From: Gemmatimonadota bacterium
Lineage (GTDB): Bacteria > Gemmatimonadota > Gemmatimonadetes > Gemmatimonadales > GWC2-71-9
Direction: 5' to 3'
Length of the DNA stretch: 64,000 nucleotides
Assembly (NCBI GenBank): GCA_003222135.1
Contig: QHUM01000047.1
Location: forward strand, 1 to 64,000
The first letter of the stretch is position 1, and each line of letters begins with the position of its first letter. Both the position numbers and the translations under genes were made by a program. The notes under the pieces are model-generated. The model worked only from the letters and a program-made list of their open reading frames with translations, was not told the origin of the DNA and did not search any database. This document shows, piece after piece, positions 61,429 through 64,000 of the stretch.

Positions 61429-61887
61429 TCACTCGGGCAGACCCGCGAGCTGCTTGAGGCGGCTCTGCACGGCCCTTCTGGCGCGCTCGCTCCTGGTGAT
61501 GACGAGGATGGCGTCGTCCCCCGCGATGGTCCCGATGATTTCCTCCCACCCTGCCCCGTCGATGGCGAGGCCGAGCGATTGGGCGCCCCCCGCCGGCGTC
61601 TTGACCACGAGCAACGGCCCCACCCCCTCCATGGCTACGAGCATCGCCGGCAGGACCTGATCGAGGTGATGCCGGATGCCGGGGCCGCTTTCCGGGGGCG
61701 GGGCGTAGTGCGAGCCCCCATCGGGGGCGGCCACCTTGGCGAGGCCCAAGTCGCGAATGTCGCGCGACAACGTCGCCTGCGTGACGGCGAACCCTTCCCC
61801 CTTGAGGAGCTCGCGCAGCTGTTCCTGGCTCGCGACGCGTCCGGTGCGGACGATCTTGAGAATCGCGGCGTGCCGCTGCGTTTTCAT
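61429..61887 (-). CDS. argR: Arginine repressor
   Basis: A 152-residue ArgR/AhrC regulator. The N-terminal winged helix (VASQEQLRELLKGEGFAVTQATLSRDIRDLGLAKV) binds ARG boxes; the C-terminal oligomerisation domain ends with IIGTIAGDDAILVITRS, which holds the arginine-binding Asp pair. It represses arginine synthesis when arginine is high. An ARG-box-like palindrome lies before argG in the same window. The start is 11 bases from the amidohydrolase stop, so they may be co-transcribed. Confidence 0.95.
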   Translation of the reverse strand: MKTQRHAAILKIVRTGRVASQEQLRELLKGEGFAVTQATLSRDIRDLGLAKVAAPDGGSHYAPPPESGPGIRHHLDQVLPAMLVAMEGVGPLLVVKTPAGGAQSLGLAIDGAGWEEIIGTIAGDDAILVITRSERARRAVQSRLKQLAGLPE

Positions 61888-61898
61888 GGGGCCTGAAT

Positions 61899-63098
61899 CT
61901 AGCCGTGGACTACCCGGCCGGCGACGACGGTCAGGAGGGCGGTCGAGGGCGGTCGAGGGCGGTCGAGCAACAGGGCGGTCAACGGAAACACCGCCAAATC
62001 CGCGGCTTTGCCCACTGCCAGCGCCCCGATCTCACCATCGAGTCCCAGCGTGCGGGCGCCGTCCAGCGTGAGCGTCCGCAGGGCCTCCTCGCCGGCGAGC
62101 CCCGCGGCCGCCGCTTCCGACCAGAGATCGACATCGCCGCTCGAGACGACCGAATCGGTCCCGAGCCCCACGGTCAGGCCGGCCGCGCGGAACGCAGCGA
62201 GCGGGGCCGTGCCGTGCCCGTGCGCGCGGTTGGAGCGGGGGCAGAGCGCGATGGCCGCCCCCGCCTGCCGCAGCAGCTCGACGTCCCGCTGGCTCACTTG
62301 CACGCAGTGAATGCAGAGACACGCCGTTCCACGTTGTACGACGCCAAGTTGCACGAGGTGTTGGACGGGGGACCGGCCGCGAGCCGCCACCGGAATGCCA
62401 CGGGCGCGCAACGCCTCCGCGAATGGGCCGGCTCCGTCCGCGACCAGCTGGGTCTCCTCCCGCGACTCGGCGAGGTGCACGGCGAGCGGCAGGCGTTCGC
62501 GGCGGGCGAACTCCGCCACCGCCCGATACAGCGGCTCGCTCACCGTATACGGCGCGTGCGGGGACACACCCAGACGGGCTCGGCCGGTAGCGAGTGGGCG
62601 CAGCCGCCGCACGGCAGCCGCGAGCTCGCTCAGGCTGGCGCCGCACTTTGTGGGGTCCGGTCCGAACACTTCCTGATAGTAGATGCCGCGCGCCCCGAGG
62701 CGCGCCAGTGCCTCGAGGGGGGCGCCGGTACTGCCCGTGTCCGCGACGCACGTGACGCCCGCCGCCCAACAGTCGCGCACCCCCTGCTCGGCCGAGCGGG
62801 AGAACTCTGCTGGCGTGCTCGCGTCCTTCAGGACGCGAATCGCGCGAATCCACGGCGCGAATTCCCGCTCGGCGTTCTTGCCGGCGAGGAGGGTCAGCTC
62901 GAGGTGGGTGTGACAGTTCACCAGGCCGGGGACGAGGACGGCGTCGGCGAACTCGAGGGCCTGCGCCTCGGGCGGCGTAGGCACCTGGGCATTCGGGCCG
63001 ATGGCGGCGATGCTGCCGCCCGCGTCAACGAGAACGGCGCCGTCCTCGATGGGCGGCGCCGTGACCGGATGAACCGAGCGGGCGCGGATGCGCAACAT
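61899..63098 (-). CDS. Amidohydrolase family protein (cytosine-deaminase/ATZ-TRZ-like)
   Basis: A 399-residue TIM-barrel metal hydrolase. LVNCHTHLELTLL gives the HxH metal motif; SPHAPYTVS, AVHLAESREETQ, the IHCVQVS region, and VGLGTDSVVSS with the catalytic Asp complete the subtype III layout. It is close to the deaminase/chlorohydrolase group; aminofutalosine or S-adenosylhomocysteine deaminase roles are possible but unproven. A GGGCGGTCGA tandem repeat (three units) is coding near the C-terminus. Confidence 0.88.
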   Translation of the reverse strand: MLRIRARSVHPVTAPPIEDGAVLVDAGGSIAAIGPNAQVPTPPEAQALEFADAVLVPGLVNCHTHLELTLLAGKNAEREFAPWIRAIRVLKDASTPAEFSRSAEQGVRDCWAAGVTCVADTGSTGAPLEALARLGARGIYYQEVFGPDPTKCGASLSELAAAVRRLRPLATGRARLGVSPHAPYTVSEPLYRAVAEFARRERLPLAVHLAESREETQLVADGAGPFAEALRARGIPVAARGRSPVQHLVQLGVVQRGTACLCIHCVQVSQRDVELLRQAGAAIALCPRSNRAHGHGTAPLAAFRAAGLTVGLGTDSVVSSGDVDLWSEAAAAGLAGEEALRTLTLDGARTLGLDGEIGALAVGKAADLAVFPLTALLLDRPRPPSTALLTVVAGRVVHG

Positions 63099-63183
63099 CA
63101 GGGGTCAGGGATCAGGGATCAGGGGTTAGGGAGCCGGCGCCGCTGCGGACGCCTGGCCCCTGACACCCGACCTCTGATCCCTC
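63099..63183. repeat. CAGGGAT heptamer inverted repeat
   Basis: Five tandem 7-mers (CAGGGGT, CAGGGAT twice, CAGGGGT, TAGGGAG) are followed after 22 bases by four complementary 7-mers (GCCCCTG, ACACCCG, ACCTCTG, ATCCCTC). It fills the 89-base gap between two minus-strand genes. Same architecture as the GCGGATT repeats but with a different heptamer. Confidence 0.75.
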
Positions 63184-63187
63184 GCCG

Positions 63188-64000
63188 TTATGGCGACACT
63201 CCGATGCCGAACGGCGCGTGTACGGGACACGACTGCGTCGGCTCGGTGCCGGGATAGAACCAGTCCCAGTGACGCACATCCTGCGGGCAGAACGGCGTCG
63301 CCAGGTAGCCGTTCGACCAGTCCACTTCCCGCGTGACGAGCGAGTCGGGCCGCTCCCAGTCGGGCGGCTGCGGTCGCCGGTCGTACACGTCACGCATGAA
63401 CGCCGTCCAGGCGGGCGCCACGATCCGACCGCCGCCGGCGTTGTGCTCGAGGATGCGTTGCTGAATGTCGTAGCCCACCCAGATCCCGGCTACGAGCTCC
63501 GGGGTGTACCCGATGAACCACGCATCGGTGTAGTCGTCCGTGGTCCCGGTCTTGCCGGCGGCGGGGAGCGTGAATCCCGCCTTCCACACCGCGGTGAACG
63601 CGGTGCCGCGACGGATGACATCCTTCATCATGTCCACCATCAGCCAGGCATGCTCGGGGTCCATCACATCCTCGCGGCGCGGCTCCGCCTTCCAGAGGAT
63701 GTTCCCCTGGCGGTCCTCGACCCGGAGGATGCCGATCGGCTCGGACCGGGTACCGAGCGTGGCGAACGCGGTGTAGGCCGCGATCATCTCCATCGGCTTC
63801 ACGCCCTTGGCCCCGATGTGGATCGAGGGGTAGGGGGGGAGCGGGGTGGTGATCCCGTAGCGGCGCGCCTCGCCGATCACGGTCTGCTCGCCCAGCGCCA
63901 TCCCGAGCTTGATGGTCGCGAGGTTGCGGGACAGGTACAGCCCTTCGCGCATCGGGATCAGCCCCAGCGTCGTGTCGTCGTCATCCTTGGGCTGCCACAG
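63188..64000 (-). CDS. Class A penicillin-binding protein, C-terminal part (truncated)
   Basis: The C-terminal 270 residues of a PBP1A-type transpeptidase; the frame stays open to the right edge, so the N-terminal transglycosylase domain is outside. SRNLATIKLGMAL carries the SxN motif and GKTGTTDDYTDAWFIGY the KTG motif. It crosslinks peptidoglycan in the periplasm. The tail QPPDWERPDSLV and two late Cys residues are unremarkable. The stop is TAA, 5 bases from the heptamer repeat. Confidence 0.93.
   Translation of the reverse strand: MWQPKDDDDTTLGLIPMREGLYLSRNLATIKLGMALGEQTVIGEARRYGITTPLPPYPSIHIGAKGVKPMEMIAAYTAFATLGTRSEPIGILRVEDRQGNILWKAEPRREDVMDPEHAWLMVDMMKDVIRRGTAFTAVWKAGFTLPAAGKTGTTDDYTDAWFIGYTPELVAGIWVGYDIQQRILEHNAGGGRIVAPAWTAFMRDVYDRRPQPPDWERPDSLVTREVDWSNGYLATPFCPQDVRHWDWFYPGTEPTQSCPVHAPFGIGVSP

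Noticed and set aside
61937..61966. Three tandem GGGCGGTCGA units
   Set aside because: They lie inside the amidohydrolase coding sequence and keep frame; only three units, so no array or CRISPR is indicated.

Overview
The window is a GC-rich bacterial chromosome segment with dense gene packing: most neighbours overlap by ATGA, GTGA or TGATG. The gene repertoire suggests a Gemmatimonadota-type organism. It includes Tat-exported GMC oxidoreductases with gluconate-2-dehydrogenase-3-like subunits, DUF1080 and Gfo/Idh/MocA families, many outer-membrane and secreted proteins, and MoxR/DUF58 modules. The phylum is inferred; nothing here is a taxonomic marker. No rRNA, tRNA, CRISPR array, transposase or phage gene was seen.

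Left part (1-17.4 kb): a truncated secreted protein; a minus-strand MoxR/DUF58/DUF4350/DUF4129 membrane module divergent from an RDD-SpoIIM fusion; a stand-alone HisKA domain protein; an M50 protease; then rho (with a textbook promoter), ruvX and mltG, followed by thiE/aroH, an rRNA methyltransferase, a CDF transporter and a methyltransferase-like protein.

Middle part (17.4-42.6 kb): a formate-dehydrogenase-like molybdoenzyme, an SDR without the usual YxxxK, and threonine degradation (tdh-kbl). A barrel protein, a dipeptidase, a 3-methyladenine glycosylase and a NYN/OST-HTH/RGG protein come next. These are followed by a GntR-ABC operon, paralogous secreted proteins, an NtrY/NtrC-like two-component pair, an Omp85-like barrel, an HNH nuclease, and argGH under an ARG-box-like operator.

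Right part (42.6-64 kb): a large carbohydrate locus. It has two GMC oxidoreductases each with a small subunit, two TIM-barrel isomerases, two Gfo/Idh/MocA proteins, two DUF1080 proteins, GH20 and GH27 glycosidases, and SSS and MFS transporters. This fits oxidative (3-keto-sugar type) glycan breakdown at the cell envelope. A peroxiredoxin whose peroxidatic cysteine codon is TGA, followed by a SECIS-like hairpin, is a probable selenoprotein. It sits tail to tail with a TlpA/CcdA thiol-redox pair. argR, an amidohydrolase and a truncated class A PBP close the window.

The second theme is a set of dispersed structured repeats placed at gene borders and inside 5' coding ends. They include a heptamer inverted repeat (three copies) that is stop-free in all six frames, a twin-hairpin repeat (two copies) with compensatory changes, and a three-hairpin cruciform.
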